From Deinococcales bacterium (GTDB lineage: Bacteria; Deinococcota; Deinococci; Deinococcales; JAAFIG01): a stretch of DNA of 64,000 bases. The notes under the pieces were generated by a model. That model made no database searches and was not told the origin of the DNA. It saw only the letters and a list, made by a program, of their open reading frames with translations. A program made the position numbers and the translations under genes. Location of the stretch: contig JANYHH010000057.1 of assembly GCA_025359505.1 (NCBI GenBank), positions 62,001 to 126,000 of the forward strand, given 5' to 3'. Shown here one piece after another: positions 29,961 through 41,161 of the stretch (positions within the stretch are counted from its first letter, which is position 1; the number at the start of each line of letters is the position of its first letter).

Positions 29961-30580
29961 TGGACTTCGCCATTCGTCCGTATCAACCTAGTGACTTGCC
30001 GAGCCTGTACCGCATCTGTTTGGAGACGGTGTTCGGTGGCGCTCCGGTCATCGCGCAGTACAGTGATCCAGACCTGCTCGGGCATTTTTACGCTGCACCA
30101 TACGCGGTGCTCGAGCCAGACTTGTGCTTCGTGCTGACGAGTGACGGTGCACCGTGCGGCTACGTGCTGGGGACTCGAGATACCGCTGGTTTCAGAGCCG
30201 CCTGCGAACTCGAGTGGTTCGGCGTGCTGAGAACCCGCTACCCGCTGCCGCTCGAGACGGACAAGAGCCGTGACGCGGCGATGATTCGCTTGATCCACGC
30301 GGGTCAACCCAGTGGCCTCGAGTTTCCCGATCACCCCGCGCATCTGCACATTGACTTGCTGCCGCACGCGCAGGGCGGCGGCTGGGGACGCGCTCTGATG
30401 ACGCGTTTCCTCAAAGAATTGCGGGCGGCGGATGTGCGCGGCGTGCATCTAGGGGTGGGAACGCGCAACGTCGGCGCGGTCAGGTTCTACGAGCGCGTGG
30501 GATTTGTGCTGCTGAAAGAAGACAACGGGGCGCTGTGGTACGGCATGAAGCTCGAGACCAACGAGCGCTCTCAAGCTTGA
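29960..30580 (+). CDS. GNAT family N-acetyltransferase
   Basis: AHLHIDLLPHAQGGGWGRALMTRFLKELRAADVRGVHLGVGTRNVGAVRFYERVGF. Confidence 0.85.
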   Translation: MDFAIRPYQPSDLPSLYRICLETVFGGAPVIAQYSDPDLLGHFYAAPYAVLEPDLCFVLTSDGAPCGYVLGTRDTAGFRAACELEWFGVLRTRYPLPLETDKSRDAAMIRLIHAGQPSGLEFPDHPAHLHIDLLPHAQGGGWGRALMTRFLKELRAADVRGVHLGVGTRNVGAVRFYERVGFVLLKEDNGALWYGMKLETNERSQA

Positions 30581-30605
30581 ATCCGCTGTGTCAAAAACCG
30601 CTGTC

Positions 30606-30641
30606 AAACTCGAGGGGAAAGGTCACTCGAGTTTACTTTTT
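30606..30641. terminator. CTCGAG-stem terminator between convergent genes
   Basis: AAACTCGAG-GGGAAAGGTCA-CTCGAGTTT-ACTTTTT. Confidence 0.7.
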
Positions 30642-31163
30642 GTAGGTTTGCACGACGACGCCTGAAGCCAACGCTTTAGATTCCACCAATTGCAGCGTAG
30701 CGTTGATCCCGTTTCCAAAGAGGCGCTTGCCCTGACCCAGCACGACCGGGTAAATCGTCAAACGGTACTCATCGATCAAGTTGTGCTGCATCAAATACTG
30801 CACCAGCACGCCACTGCCGTAAATCAGCAGGTGCTGACCGGGTAGGTTTTTGAGTTTTAAAACTTCCTCCGCCACATCGCCTTTGATCAGCGTCGCGTTC
30901 CACTCGAGGTCGTGCAGGGTTCTCGAGGCCACAAATTTGGGCAGGCTGTTCATACGATTTGCAAAACCGGTTTCATCCTTACTTTTAAACCAAGCCTGTG
31001 ACAGCCATTGATACGTCACGCGCCCCAATAGCAAGGCGTCGCTTTCAAAAAGCAGCTTGTGTGCCATCGCCATGCCCTCATCGGTCAAATAGGGAGTCTT
31101 CCACTCTGCGACCTCCATCACACCGTCTAAGGTCATGTGCTCTGATGCGATTACTTTTCTCAT
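30633..31163 (-). CDS. dihydrofolate reductase (RibD C-terminal) family protein
   Basis: MRKVIASEHMTLDGVME; LLLGRVTYQWLSQAW; HLLIYGSGVLVQYLMQHNLIDEYRLTIYPVVLGQGKRLF. Confidence 0.9.
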   Translation of the reverse strand: MRKVIASEHMTLDGVMEVAEWKTPYLTDEGMAMAHKLLFESDALLLGRVTYQWLSQAWFKSKDETGFANRMNSLPKFVASRTLHDLEWNATLIKGDVAEEVLKLKNLPGQHLLIYGSGVLVQYLMQHNLIDEYRLTIYPVVLGQGKRLFGNGINATLQLVESKALASGVVVQTYKK

Positions 31164-31269
31164 GGTTGATCTCCTCGAGTTGAATCTGGGACGCTACGCC
31201 ATCAATTCCGGTGTACATCGCCATCCTCGATCACTGGCATTACACTACACTCGAGCCTCGCTGGATCGC

Positions 31270-33675
31270 TCACGTTTTGCGGTTGCCCTGCCGGATGACC
31301 TCGAGCACGTCTCTGACGCCGAGCAACGCGGCGCGGATACCGTCGAATTCGCTTTGATGCCGCACCTCGAAACGCAGGTGAATGTGCGCCTCGCCGCCCG
31401 TGTTGACATTGGCTTCGATCTTGAGGGCGCTCTTGCCAAGCTTATCCAGCACGTCCAGCACGTCTTTGAGTAACCCGGCGCGGTCGTCGCATACGACGTC
31501 GACGTCTACCATGCTCGAGGTCATGGATGTGGCGTCCCAGCCGACGGCGACGAGTCTGCCCGGCTCGTCGATGCGGTAACGATGGAGGTTCGGGCAATCG
31601 TCGCGGTGAATCGTCACACCGCGCCCCCGCGTGACGAAACCCGCGATCACATCACCGCGAATCGGTTTGCAGCACTGCGCGAATTTGACGGGTGCGGTCA
31701 AGCCGCCCTCGATGAACACGCCGCTGGGCGCTGGTTTGGGCGGTGGCGCAAGGCCACGCGGGGGCAGGGCTTGCACCGGCTCGAGTTCCGGCGCAAGCAG
31801 CTTGGCGATCGCCTGAGCGGTGTAGCGCCCCGCGTGAATCGCCATGTACAGATCGTCTGGGTTGCGGCTGCCGAGGAGTTTCAGGGTCAGATCCTCGAGA
31901 TTCTTGGTACGCATCAGTTTGCGGGCGGGTAAGCCGCGCTTCTTCAAGTACCTGTCCAGCGTCTCGTAGCCGTGCGTCAGCGCGTCGGCTCGCTCGGCGG
32001 CCCTGAAGAAACTGCGGATTTTGGATTTGGCGCTGCGCGTCGCCGCGAAGCCCATCCAGTCTTTAGAGGGGCCCGGCGAGCCGCGGTTGACGACGATCTC
32101 CACGCGGTCGCCATTGTCAAGTTTCGTGGACAGCGGCACGATGTTGCCGTTGACGCGGCTGCCGATCGCGTGATGCCCGATGTTGGTGTGAATGTGATAC
32201 GCCATGTCGATCGGCGTCGACCCGAGCGGTAGGGACAGTGTATCGCCCTTGGGGGTGAAGACGAACACGCGCTGCCCAAGCAAGTCCTGCTGCACCGCAT
32301 CGACGAAATCCCCGGCGTCTTTGATTTCGCTGCTGAGCTGCTCCAAATTATCCAGCCAGTGCATCCCCTGACGCAGCTCCTCGAGACCCGCGCTGCGCGA
32401 CTCAAAGCCAGTGCCGTCCTCGACGCCTTGCTTGTAGAGCCAGTGCGCGGCCACGCCGAACTCGGCGACTGAATGCATCCGCGACGTGCGAATCTGCACC
32501 TCGATCGGTTGCCCCTCCAGAGAGATCACGGTGCTGTGCAAGCTTTGATAACCGTTGGGTTTCGGGACGGCGATGTAATCCTTGAAGCGCCCCGGAATCG
32601 GCGTCCAGATGCTGTGAACCACGCCGAGCGTGTGATAGCAGACGCGCTTCTCGCGTTGCAACTCGGCGTCGGCCCGTGCCTTCTTGTGCTTCTCGATTTG
32701 CAAACTCGCAGAATCGGCTTCCAGCGGCGCGAACCCCAACTCCAGTTCCGTGACGGCTCGAGGCTCTAACACGACCCTGATCGCCAGCAGATCAAAAATC
32801 TGCTCCAAATGCTTGTCCTCGCGCTCCATCTTGGTGTAGATGCTGTACAAGTGTTTAGAGCGCCCGGTGATCTCGAAACGGATCAGCCAACGTCCCAACT
32901 CGCGGTCGTTGTCCAGCGTTTCGTTCAAGCTGGCGATGGCGCGTTGCACGAAATCGTCGCGCTCATTTTGTTTGAGCCTGATCTGCGCGGCCAGATCGTT
33001 AAACGCAGCGGCGTTCAAATACTTGAAGCTCAGATCCTCGAGTTCCCATTTTAAGCTACCGATACCCAAACGGTGGGCCAGCGGCGCGTAGATTTCCAGT
33101 GTCTCCGTGGCGATGCGCTGCTGCTTTTCAACCTTCATGTGCTCGAGCGTCCGCATGTTGTGCAAGCGATCCGCCAGTTTGACGATGATGATTCGCACAT
33201 CCCTTGTCATGGCGATCAAGAGTTGCCGCAGGTTCTCGGCTTGCTCGTCCTCTAAGTGATCCTTGGCGCGTTTAGAGAGCTTACTGACCTTGGTTTCGCC
33301 CTCGACGATCCGACGCACGACCGCGCCGAACTCAGCTTCAATGTCGGCAAAGGTGATGCTGGTGTCCTCGACGGTATCGTGCAGCAGTCCAGAGGAAATC
33401 GCCGCTTCGTCCATCTGCAAGCCAGCCAGAATCACCGCGACGGCGACGGGATGCACGATGTACGGCTCGCCGCTCTTGCGAAGCTGCTTTTGATGCGCGT
33501 GCGCTGCGAAGCGGTACGCCCGCGTCACCCGCTCCCGCGCAGCCGCTGACAGGTATGACATCGCCTCGAGCAATGCGGGAAAGCCGTGCAACCCCAGCAG
33601 TTCAGCTCCGCCGTACTCGAGCCACGCGGCTGGCACTGGGGGACTCGAGGTTGATGCGGCGCTGGGAACGTTCAC
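31270..33675 (-). CDS. RelA/SpoT family (p)ppGpp synthetase/hydrolase
   Basis: HD: HPVAVAVILAGLQMDEAAISSGLLHDTVEDT; synthetase YQSLHSTV; TGS; CCKPIRGDVIAGFVTRGRGVTIHRDDCPN; ACT. Confidence 0.95.
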   Translation of the reverse strand: MNVPSAASTSSPPVPAAWLEYGGAELLGLHGFPALLEAMSYLSAAARERVTRAYRFAAHAHQKQLRKSGEPYIVHPVAVAVILAGLQMDEAAISSGLLHDTVEDTSITFADIEAEFGAVVRRIVEGETKVSKLSKRAKDHLEDEQAENLRQLLIAMTRDVRIIIVKLADRLHNMRTLEHMKVEKQQRIATETLEIYAPLAHRLGIGSLKWELEDLSFKYLNAAAFNDLAAQIRLKQNERDDFVQRAIASLNETLDNDRELGRWLIRFEITGRSKHLYSIYTKMEREDKHLEQIFDLLAIRVVLEPRAVTELELGFAPLEADSASLQIEKHKKARADAELQREKRVCYHTLGVVHSIWTPIPGRFKDYIAVPKPNGYQSLHSTVISLEGQPIEVQIRTSRMHSVAEFGVAAHWLYKQGVEDGTGFESRSAGLEELRQGMHWLDNLEQLSSEIKDAGDFVDAVQQDLLGQRVFVFTPKGDTLSLPLGSTPIDMAYHIHTNIGHHAIGSRVNGNIVPLSTKLDNGDRVEIVVNRGSPGPSKDWMGFAATRSAKSKIRSFFRAAERADALTHGYETLDRYLKKRGLPARKLMRTKNLEDLTLKLLGSRNPDDLYMAIHAGRYTAQAIAKLLAPELEPVQALPPRGLAPPPKPAPSGVFIEGGLTAPVKFAQCCKPIRGDVIAGFVTRGRGVTIHRDDCPNLHRYRIDEPGRLVAVGWDATSMTSSMVDVDVVCDDRAGLLKDVLDVLDKLGKSALKIEANVNTGGEAHIHLRFEVRHQSEFDGIRAALLGVRDVLEVIRQGNRKT

Positions 33676-33741
33676 TCGGGTGTCATTCTAACGTCATGCG
33701 CCTTACGAAAAAGTGGACTCGAGCCGCTATTCTCAGGCATC

Positions 33742-34581
33742 ATGCGCGATGTGTCCGTCCGTCCAAGCAGCCAGCAGCGAGTGAAAGTCACGCGGCTCGA
33801 GGGTGGCCGCGCCATTGGAAAAGTTGATGCGCTGGCGACCGAAGAGCCGCTCGAGATTCGTGTCGTATTTCAGCGCCAGCGCGTCTGGCAAACGGTGACG
33901 ATGCGAACACCGGGTCACGATTTTGAACTGGCAGCGGGTTTGTTGCTGGCTGAAGGCGTCATCACCTCGAGCAGCGAAATTGCACGAATCACGTACTGCG
34001 CTGACGCGCAGCAGATGTACAACACCGTCAACGTCGCCCTGAACTCGCACCCTTACTTAGATCAACTTGACGCCTTCCGCGTCGCCTCGAGCGCCTGCGG
34101 TGTCTGCGGCAAAGCCAGTCTGGACGCGCTGGGGGCACGGGGTTTAACGCGCATCGACTCAGATTTGCGGCTCGAGACGGCTATGCTGTACGGCTTGCCA
34201 GAGAAATTGCGCTCGAGTCAAGGTGTGTTTGACCGCACGGGCGGGCTTCACGCGGCCGCCACGTTCACGACGGACGGCAGGCTATTGTGCGTCAGAGAAG
34301 ATGTCGGGCGGCACAACGCGGTCGACAAGCTGATCGGTTGGAGCGCCCTGCAAAACGTCTCGCTCGAGGAGACCGTCGTACTCGTCAGTGGCAGGGTCGC
34401 CTTTGAAATCGCGCAAAAGTGCGTCCTCGCCAAAATCCCCGTGCTGTGCGCGATTGGCGCGCCCTCGAGTTTAGCGGTGCAGATGGCAGTGCGCTACGAC
34501 TTGACGCTGATTGGATTCCTGCGCGGTGAGACTGCCAATGTGTACAGTGCGCCAGAACGCATCGGCAACCCTCGAGTGTGA
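33742..34581 (+). CDS. fdhD: formate dehydrogenase accessory sulfurtransferase
   Basis: SACGVCGKASLDAL; FDRTGGLHAAATFTTDGRLLCVREDVGRHNAVDKLIG. Confidence 0.95.
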   Translation: MRDVSVRPSSQQRVKVTRLEGGRAIGKVDALATEEPLEIRVVFQRQRVWQTVTMRTPGHDFELAAGLLLAEGVITSSSEIARITYCADAQQMYNTVNVALNSHPYLDQLDAFRVASSACGVCGKASLDALGARGLTRIDSDLRLETAMLYGLPEKLRSSQGVFDRTGGLHAAATFTTDGRLLCVREDVGRHNAVDKLIGWSALQNVSLEETVVLVSGRVAFEIAQKCVLAKIPVLCAIGAPSSLAVQMAVRYDLTLIGFLRGETANVYSAPERIGNPRV

Positions 34582-34589
34582 ATGCCTTT

Positions 34590-34614
34590 TCGCCTCTCCC
34601 GCAGGGAGAGGCGA
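34590..34614. repeat. hairpin TCGCCTCTCCC-GCA-GGGAGAGGCGA
   Basis: 11-bp perfect inverted repeat between convergent genes. Confidence 0.85.
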
Positions 34615-34664
34615 ACAATCTAATTCGTCTGTGATGCTAAAAGAATGACTCGAGTCGCTATCTT

Positions 34665-35272
34665 TCAGTGCAACGGCTGCTCGAGCAGCGCTTTGACCTC
34701 GAGCGCGGCAAGCTCGTCGCCCGCATGGAGAAACGCGGCGTGGCTTTGGGTCAGCAGAGCGCGGCGCATCGTGACGTTGCCAGCGACTTCCCCGAGCGCT
34801 CTGAGCACCGAAGCCTGAGCGCCGAGGTCCCCGCTGAGCTGCGCGGCCTCCAAAGCGATCCGCAACCAATCGCGCCCAATCTCAATGCGCCCGAGCTTGG
34901 CGTGTAGCACACCGCTTTCAAAGGCGTTCGCGCACCGGGCCAGCGGTGGCTGTCCAAGTGACGCAATCACGGTGCGCTCCGAAGCAAAGACCTCGAGCGC
35001 GGTTTCGAATTGCCCTGATAATCGCTCGACGATGCCGAGCTGATGGAGTGCCGCGTACTCGAGCGCCGAATCACCCAGCGCCAGCGCCTCGAGCCGCAGC
35101 GCTTCGCAACCATCGCGGGCTTCCTCAGAACGCCCCGTGCGGGCGTAGACGTACACCAGCCCACCTCGAGCCTCGCGGGTGATGTCTGGCGTGGCGTCGC
35201 TTTGCCAGAAGGCTTCCTCGGCCGCCTCGAAGTCCTCACTGTGGAATGCCGCCCACGCCGCTGCCAGCTTGT

Positions 35273-35276
<4 letters not shown>
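34665..35276 (-). CDS. hypothetical TPR-like protein
   Basis: helical repeats AWAAFHSEDFEAAEEAFW...; start overlaps downstream gene. Confidence 0.55.
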
Positions 35277-36418
<1,142 letters not shown>

Positions 36419-36558
36419 GGTAAAGAGTCTACCCAGCGGGTAGGCTCGAGGATTGCGTTTGGCGCACACTCGAGCTTGGCTGATGGAGATGTTTAAAGCT
36501 CGAGGTGAACGTGATGGTGAAACGTCAAAAGTTTATTGCGGATCGCCAAGAAACGGCT

Positions 36559-38682
36559 TCAAATCCTCGAGTCTCCCAACCTCGCAATTTGTGCGGTGTA
36601 GGTCACGTCATCGAATGCCTCGAGTTCGCTAGCGAGCGCCGCAACCTCGAGCCGCACTGGGGTGTTGTGAAACGTACTCCCGCCGCCCAGATCGGTCAGG
36701 CGCTGGCTGGTCAACGTGTTGATCCCCAAGCCGTCCGGGGCACTGCCCGCCCACCACGTGCCCTCGGCGATCACCGCGCCCGCGCTGGCTTTATCCGTTA
36801 CTCGAGCAGTGCGTGTGACGCTGCCTTGCTGACTGCTGAGGCGGATCATCGCGCCGTCGGTCACACCGTACTGCGCCGCGTCGCTCGGGTGGATCAGCAG
36901 TACTGGCTCGCCACCCTCGAGCTGCCTGATTTTCTCCAAGTTGCCGTAGGTGCTGTTGAGGAAATGATGCGCGGGCGGCGTCAGCAAGCGCAGCGGGTAC
37001 TCGTCTGACACATGATCCAGCGGCTCGAGATACGCGGGTGGTGGGTCGAGGTGAAACTTGCCGTCGCTCGTCATCGGTGAGCCGTTGGCATACGGCAGAA
37101 ACGTTTCTGGGACGTTCAAGCGCACGAAACCCTCGGTTTTCAGGTGCTCGAGCGTGACGCCCTCGAGCCATACGTGAGTGCTTGAGAGCAGTTCATTGGC
37201 GAGGTCGTCCACGCTCCAGTAGATCGTCTGCTCGGTCAGCCCCAAGCGCCGGGCGAGTTGCTGGAAAATCCACGTGTTCGGGCGCGATTCGCCCAGCGGT
37301 GTGATGGCTGCTTGGTTGTAGCTGAGGTAGTAATGCCCGTAGGCCGTGTGAATGTCGGGGTGTTCCATGAAGGTCGTCGCGGGCAGCACGTAATCGGCTA
37401 AAGCTGCGCTTTCGGTCATCGCGTTCTCCAAAACCACCAGCAGTAAATCCTCGCGCTTCATGCCCGCGATCACGCGACTCGAGTCGGGCGCGACGACGGC
37501 CGGATTGCAGTTGTACACGAACATCGCTTGAATGGGGTTGGGGTGCGAAATTTTGGTGGAGCCAAGTTTTGGACTTTCGGTCAGCTCTGGCTCGAGGGCT
37601 GCGCCGAGCTGGTTCATGTTGACCCGCCGCGTTTCGCGCTTGACGAGGTGAGCCGCGCCAAGACGCGACTTCTCGAGTTTGAACGCGCCGCTGGTGCTGA
37701 GCAGCGCTCCGCCGCCGCGATGCCGCCACTGCCCCGTCAGAATCGGCAGGATCGTGACTGCTCGAGACGCATTCCCGCCACCCTCGTGCCGCGTCAGCCC
37801 GTAACTGGTGCGGATGAAGCTTGGCGTGGCGCGGGCGTACTCGAGCGCCAGTGCCTCGATCACCGCCGCGTCGATGCCCGTGACGTTCGAGGTGCGCGGT
37901 AAATCCCACTCGGCTGCGGCCGCCGCGTATTCCGTGAATCCTCGAGCGTGGGTATCCACGAACTCGGCGTCGCAAAAGCCCCTCGAGATGATGATATTGG
38001 CGATGCACAGCGCCAGCGCCGCATCCGTGCCGGGCTTGATTCTGATGTGCTGGTCGGCGTACAGACTGGTTTTGGTCTGGTACGGATCAATGTGAATCAC
38101 CCGCGCCCCCTTGCGTCGCGCCTGCGTCAGAAACGGCGTCAAATGCGAATTGGTGGCGAGGCTGTTGATGCCCCACAGCAAGATCAGCTTGGCGTGCGGT
38201 ACGTCTTCGGGGTTTGTGCCAAAACGGGCGCTGCCATACGTCGCATCCCACGCGGCCATGCCAGCCGTCGCGCAGATCGTCTCCTCGAGTTCAATCGCGC
38301 CAAGGGCCCGAAAAAAAGCGTGGGCGTGCGAGCCTTCCATCAGGCCCATCGTGCCCGCGTAGTTGTAGCGCAGAATAGATTCTGCGCCGTGCGAACTGAT
38401 GGTCGCCCGCAATCGCGCCGCGATCTCATCCAGCGCCTCAATCCACGTCAAGCGCTGCCATTGCCCCGATCCCTTCGCGCCGACGCGCTTCATCGGGTAG
38501 AGCGGGCGTGACTCGAGGTACATTCGGTCGGTGTACTTGTACGTTTTGCTGCATGCGAAGCCCTGCGTCACGGGATGTGAAGGATCACCGCGCAGTTTGA
38601 GCGCTTGGCCGTTTTCTACGGTAACGAGCAAGCTGCACGTGTCTGGGCAATCGAGCGGGCAGGTCAGGCGCACTTGGGGCAT
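36559..38682 (-). CDS. molybdopterin-dependent oxidoreductase (MopB/formate dehydrogenase-like)
   Basis: LTCPLDCPDTCSLLVTVENGQALKLRGDPSHPVTQGFACSK [4Fe-4S] and MopB features. Confidence 0.9.
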   Translation of the reverse strand: MPQVRLTCPLDCPDTCSLLVTVENGQALKLRGDPSHPVTQGFACSKTYKYTDRMYLESRPLYPMKRVGAKGSGQWQRLTWIEALDEIAARLRATISSHGAESILRYNYAGTMGLMEGSHAHAFFRALGAIELEETICATAGMAAWDATYGSARFGTNPEDVPHAKLILLWGINSLATNSHLTPFLTQARRKGARVIHIDPYQTKTSLYADQHIRIKPGTDAALALCIANIIISRGFCDAEFVDTHARGFTEYAAAAAEWDLPRTSNVTGIDAAVIEALALEYARATPSFIRTSYGLTRHEGGGNASRAVTILPILTGQWRHRGGGALLSTSGAFKLEKSRLGAAHLVKRETRRVNMNQLGAALEPELTESPKLGSTKISHPNPIQAMFVYNCNPAVVAPDSSRVIAGMKREDLLLVVLENAMTESAALADYVLPATTFMEHPDIHTAYGHYYLSYNQAAITPLGESRPNTWIFQQLARRLGLTEQTIYWSVDDLANELLSSTHVWLEGVTLEHLKTEGFVRLNVPETFLPYANGSPMTSDGKFHLDPPPAYLEPLDHVSDEYPLRLLTPPAHHFLNSTYGNLEKIRQLEGGEPVLLIHPSDAAQYGVTDGAMIRLSSQQGSVTRTARVTDKASAGAVIAEGTWWAGSAPDGLGINTLTSQRLTDLGGGSTFHNTPVRLEVAALASELEAFDDVTYTAQIARLGDSRI

Positions 38683-38699
38683 GGCGCATTCTAAAAGAA

Positions 38700-38742
38700 A
38701 TCCCCTCGAGCGCGTCGCCTAGAACAGCAGGCTCGAGGGGAT
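38700..38742 (-). terminator. CTCGAG-stem terminator downstream of rpsO
   Basis: 12-bp perfect arms ATCCCCTCGAGC / GCTCGAGGGGAT; minus strand continues TTTCTTTT. Confidence 0.75.
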
Positions 38743-38761
38743 GGTGTTGCGCGTTGCGCGT

Positions 38762-39031
38762 TTAGCGGCGCAGTCCGAGGCGTTCGATCAGCGTCTTGTA
38801 CGCTGCTGGCTCTTCTGATTTCATGTATTTGGACAAGCGGCTGCGCTGCCCGACCAAAATCTGCAAACCGCGTTGCGTGTGCTTGTCTTTGCGGTTGGCG
38901 ATCAGGTGCTTGGAGAGGTTGTTGATGCGGTGCGTCAGCAGCGCAATCTGCACCTGCGTGCTGCCCGTGTCGTTTTCCGCCGTGCCGTAATCCTTGATGA
39001 CCTGCGTCTTCTCGCTTGCTGTGAATGACAT
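38762..39031 (-). CDS. rpsO: 30S ribosomal protein S15
   Basis: GSTQVQIALLTHRINNLSKHLIANRKDKHTQRGLQILVGQRSRLSKYMK. Confidence 0.98.
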   Translation of the reverse strand: MSFTASEKTQVIKDYGTAENDTGSTQVQIALLTHRINNLSKHLIANRKDKHTQRGLQILVGQRSRLSKYMKSEEPAAYKTLIERLGLRR

Positions 39032-39232
39032 AAATGCACTTCCCTTGTTTCAGTCTGGCAGGCTCGAGCCACTCTAAAAGTTGAGTACCCTCACCCCCGC
39101 AATTGAAGATCGTAGCACGCTGATCTAGGTCTGGGCAAGCTGTGATTGATTGGTGACAGCGGATCAGGATGATGTTTCTCAACTCCCCGCCGTGCAAGAG
39201 CGGTGTACGATTCAAGTGTCTCGAGGATAAAA

Positions 39233-41161
39233 GTGACCGAATCCGCGCCAAACAGCACCAAAACCGTCCTCGGCGGGCGTTACGAATTGCTCGAGCAGGC
39301 GGGCGAGGGCGGCATGGCCGTGGTCTGGCGGGCGTTTGATACGGTCTTGAAGCGCGAGGTCGCGCTGAAAATCCTGCACGATTACGTACCGCCGTCCGAT
39401 CGCCAGCGCTTCCGCCGCGAAATTCGCACACTGGCGGCCCTCGCCCACCCAAACATCATCGGGATTTACGATCTCGGCGAGGCTGACGGGCAGGCGTTCT
39501 TCACGATGGAACTTTTGCATGGCGGCGCGATCAACGACGCTTCGCCGCTTGAAGACTCGAGCGACGAGTTGGAGCGTTTCCTGCGCGTGGCCTGCGAAGC
39601 GGCGTTGGGATTGCGTTACATTCACGACAAAGGTTTAGTGCACCGCGATTTGACGCCGCGCAATATTTTACTGGATCAAGACGGCCACCCGCGGATCATG
39701 GATTTTGGTTTGGTGTACGTGTCCGACATGACCCGCGACCTGACGCGCACCGGCTACACACTGGGAACGCCGCAGTACATGGCCCCGGAGCAAGCCAAAG
39801 GCGGCGCAGTCACCGCCTCGAGCGATGTCTACGCCTTCGGCGCGGTGCTGTACCGCACGGCGACCGGCGCTGCGCCGTTTGAAGCCGACAACGATCAGGG
39901 CATCCTGTACCAGCACGTCTACGAACTCCCAAAGCCGCTCGAGGCGATCAATCCAGTGCTCCCCAAAGCCTTGGGTGAGACGATTCTGCCGTTCTTAGAA
40001 AAAAACCCGCTCGAGCGTCCCAGCGACGCGGTGCTGACGCTCACCGAAGGCTTGGAGCGCCTTCGCACGGAGCATTACCCCGCGCAGTACCGAGGCGGAC
40101 GCTCGAGAAGCGGACAACATCCGGGCGGCGTGACGCGCCCGCAGCGCTTAAAGCTGGCGTGGGAAGCGAACGTCGGTGGTGAAATCTCGTGGGGCAGCGC
40201 GATCACGGGTGCGGGCAGAGCACTTGCGATTGGCTCGAGGAACGGCGTGATGAATGTGCTGGACGCCAACAGTGGGCATGGTCTGGCGCAGTTTAAGTCA
40301 GCCGACGAAATCACTGCCCCAGCCAGTTTTGACGGTTCAAATCTGATTTACGCCGGTTGGGACGGCGTGGTGCGGAGCGTTGATTGGCAAACCAAGCAGA
40401 CCGCGTGGTCGTTCCGCGCCAGAGCAGATGTCGTGGCCGCGCCGACCCAGTGGTATGACCTGTGGCTGATCGCCAGCAAAGACTCGCAGGTCTACGCCGT
40501 CAGGAACGGGCGACTCGAGTGGCTGTACAGGTCATCCAGCGCGATCACGGCCACGCCAACGATTTGGGGCGGGCAGGCGATCATCGCCGACGAGGACGGA
40601 CAGATCAGCGGCGTGAACTTACTGAACGGCAAGCGCATCTGGCAACTGAAACTCGACAGTGTTCACGTCACACCCGCGATCATCCGCGACGCGAGAAACG
40701 CGGCCGGAGCCAGCCTGATCGTGCCGTCGTGGTCGGGCGAGGTCAACGCGATTGCGTTGGAGCGCAATGAAGGCGTGTGGACGCCGCTCGAGCAGCCCGC
40801 GTGGACATACGATCTCGAGGGGGAGGTCTGGGCCTCGCCAGTCGTCACTGGCGATCACGCCATCCTCGCCAATTGGACGAAAGACGGCGCGGGTTGCCTG
40901 CGCTGCCTCTCCGTTGCCACGGGCGATGACCGTTGGAGCGTCAATCTGGAAGGGCAGATCACCGCCAGTCCAATCGTCTCGAGCGGCGTGGTCTACGCAG
41001 TCTCGGAGTTCGGTGAGCTGATCGGCGTGGCGCTGGAATCAGGGCGGGTGCTGTGGCGCGAATCGCTCCCCTGCGGCGTGCAGGGAACGCCACTGGTGAT
41101 GAACGGCGGGGCGCTGTACGTGCCGCTGATGGACGGCACGGTGCGCTGCTACCGCGCTTGA
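39233..41161 (+). CDS. serine/threonine protein kinase with C-terminal PQQ-like beta-propeller
   Basis: GEGGMAVVWRAFDTVLKREVALKIL; LVHRDLTPRNILLD; repeated W.....A/V.A.P PQQ-like blades; GTG start at 39233. Confidence 0.92.
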   Translation: MTESAPNSTKTVLGGRYELLEQAGEGGMAVVWRAFDTVLKREVALKILHDYVPPSDRQRFRREIRTLAALAHPNIIGIYDLGEADGQAFFTMELLHGGAINDASPLEDSSDELERFLRVACEAALGLRYIHDKGLVHRDLTPRNILLDQDGHPRIMDFGLVYVSDMTRDLTRTGYTLGTPQYMAPEQAKGGAVTASSDVYAFGAVLYRTATGAAPFEADNDQGILYQHVYELPKPLEAINPVLPKALGETILPFLEKNPLERPSDAVLTLTEGLERLRTEHYPAQYRGGRSRSGQHPGGVTRPQRLKLAWEANVGGEISWGSAITGAGRALAIGSRNGVMNVLDANSGHGLAQFKSADEITAPASFDGSNLIYAGWDGVVRSVDWQTKQTAWSFRARADVVAAPTQWYDLWLIASKDSQVYAVRNGRLEWLYRSSSAITATPTIWGGQAIIADEDGQISGVNLLNGKRIWQLKLDSVHVTPAIIRDARNAAGASLIVPSWSGEVNAIALERNEGVWTPLEQPAWTYDLEGEVWASPVVTGDHAILANWTKDGAGCLRCLSVATGDDRWSVNLEGQITASPIVSSGVVYAVSEFGELIGVALESGRVLWRESLPCGVQGTPLVMNGGALYVPLMDGTVRCYRA

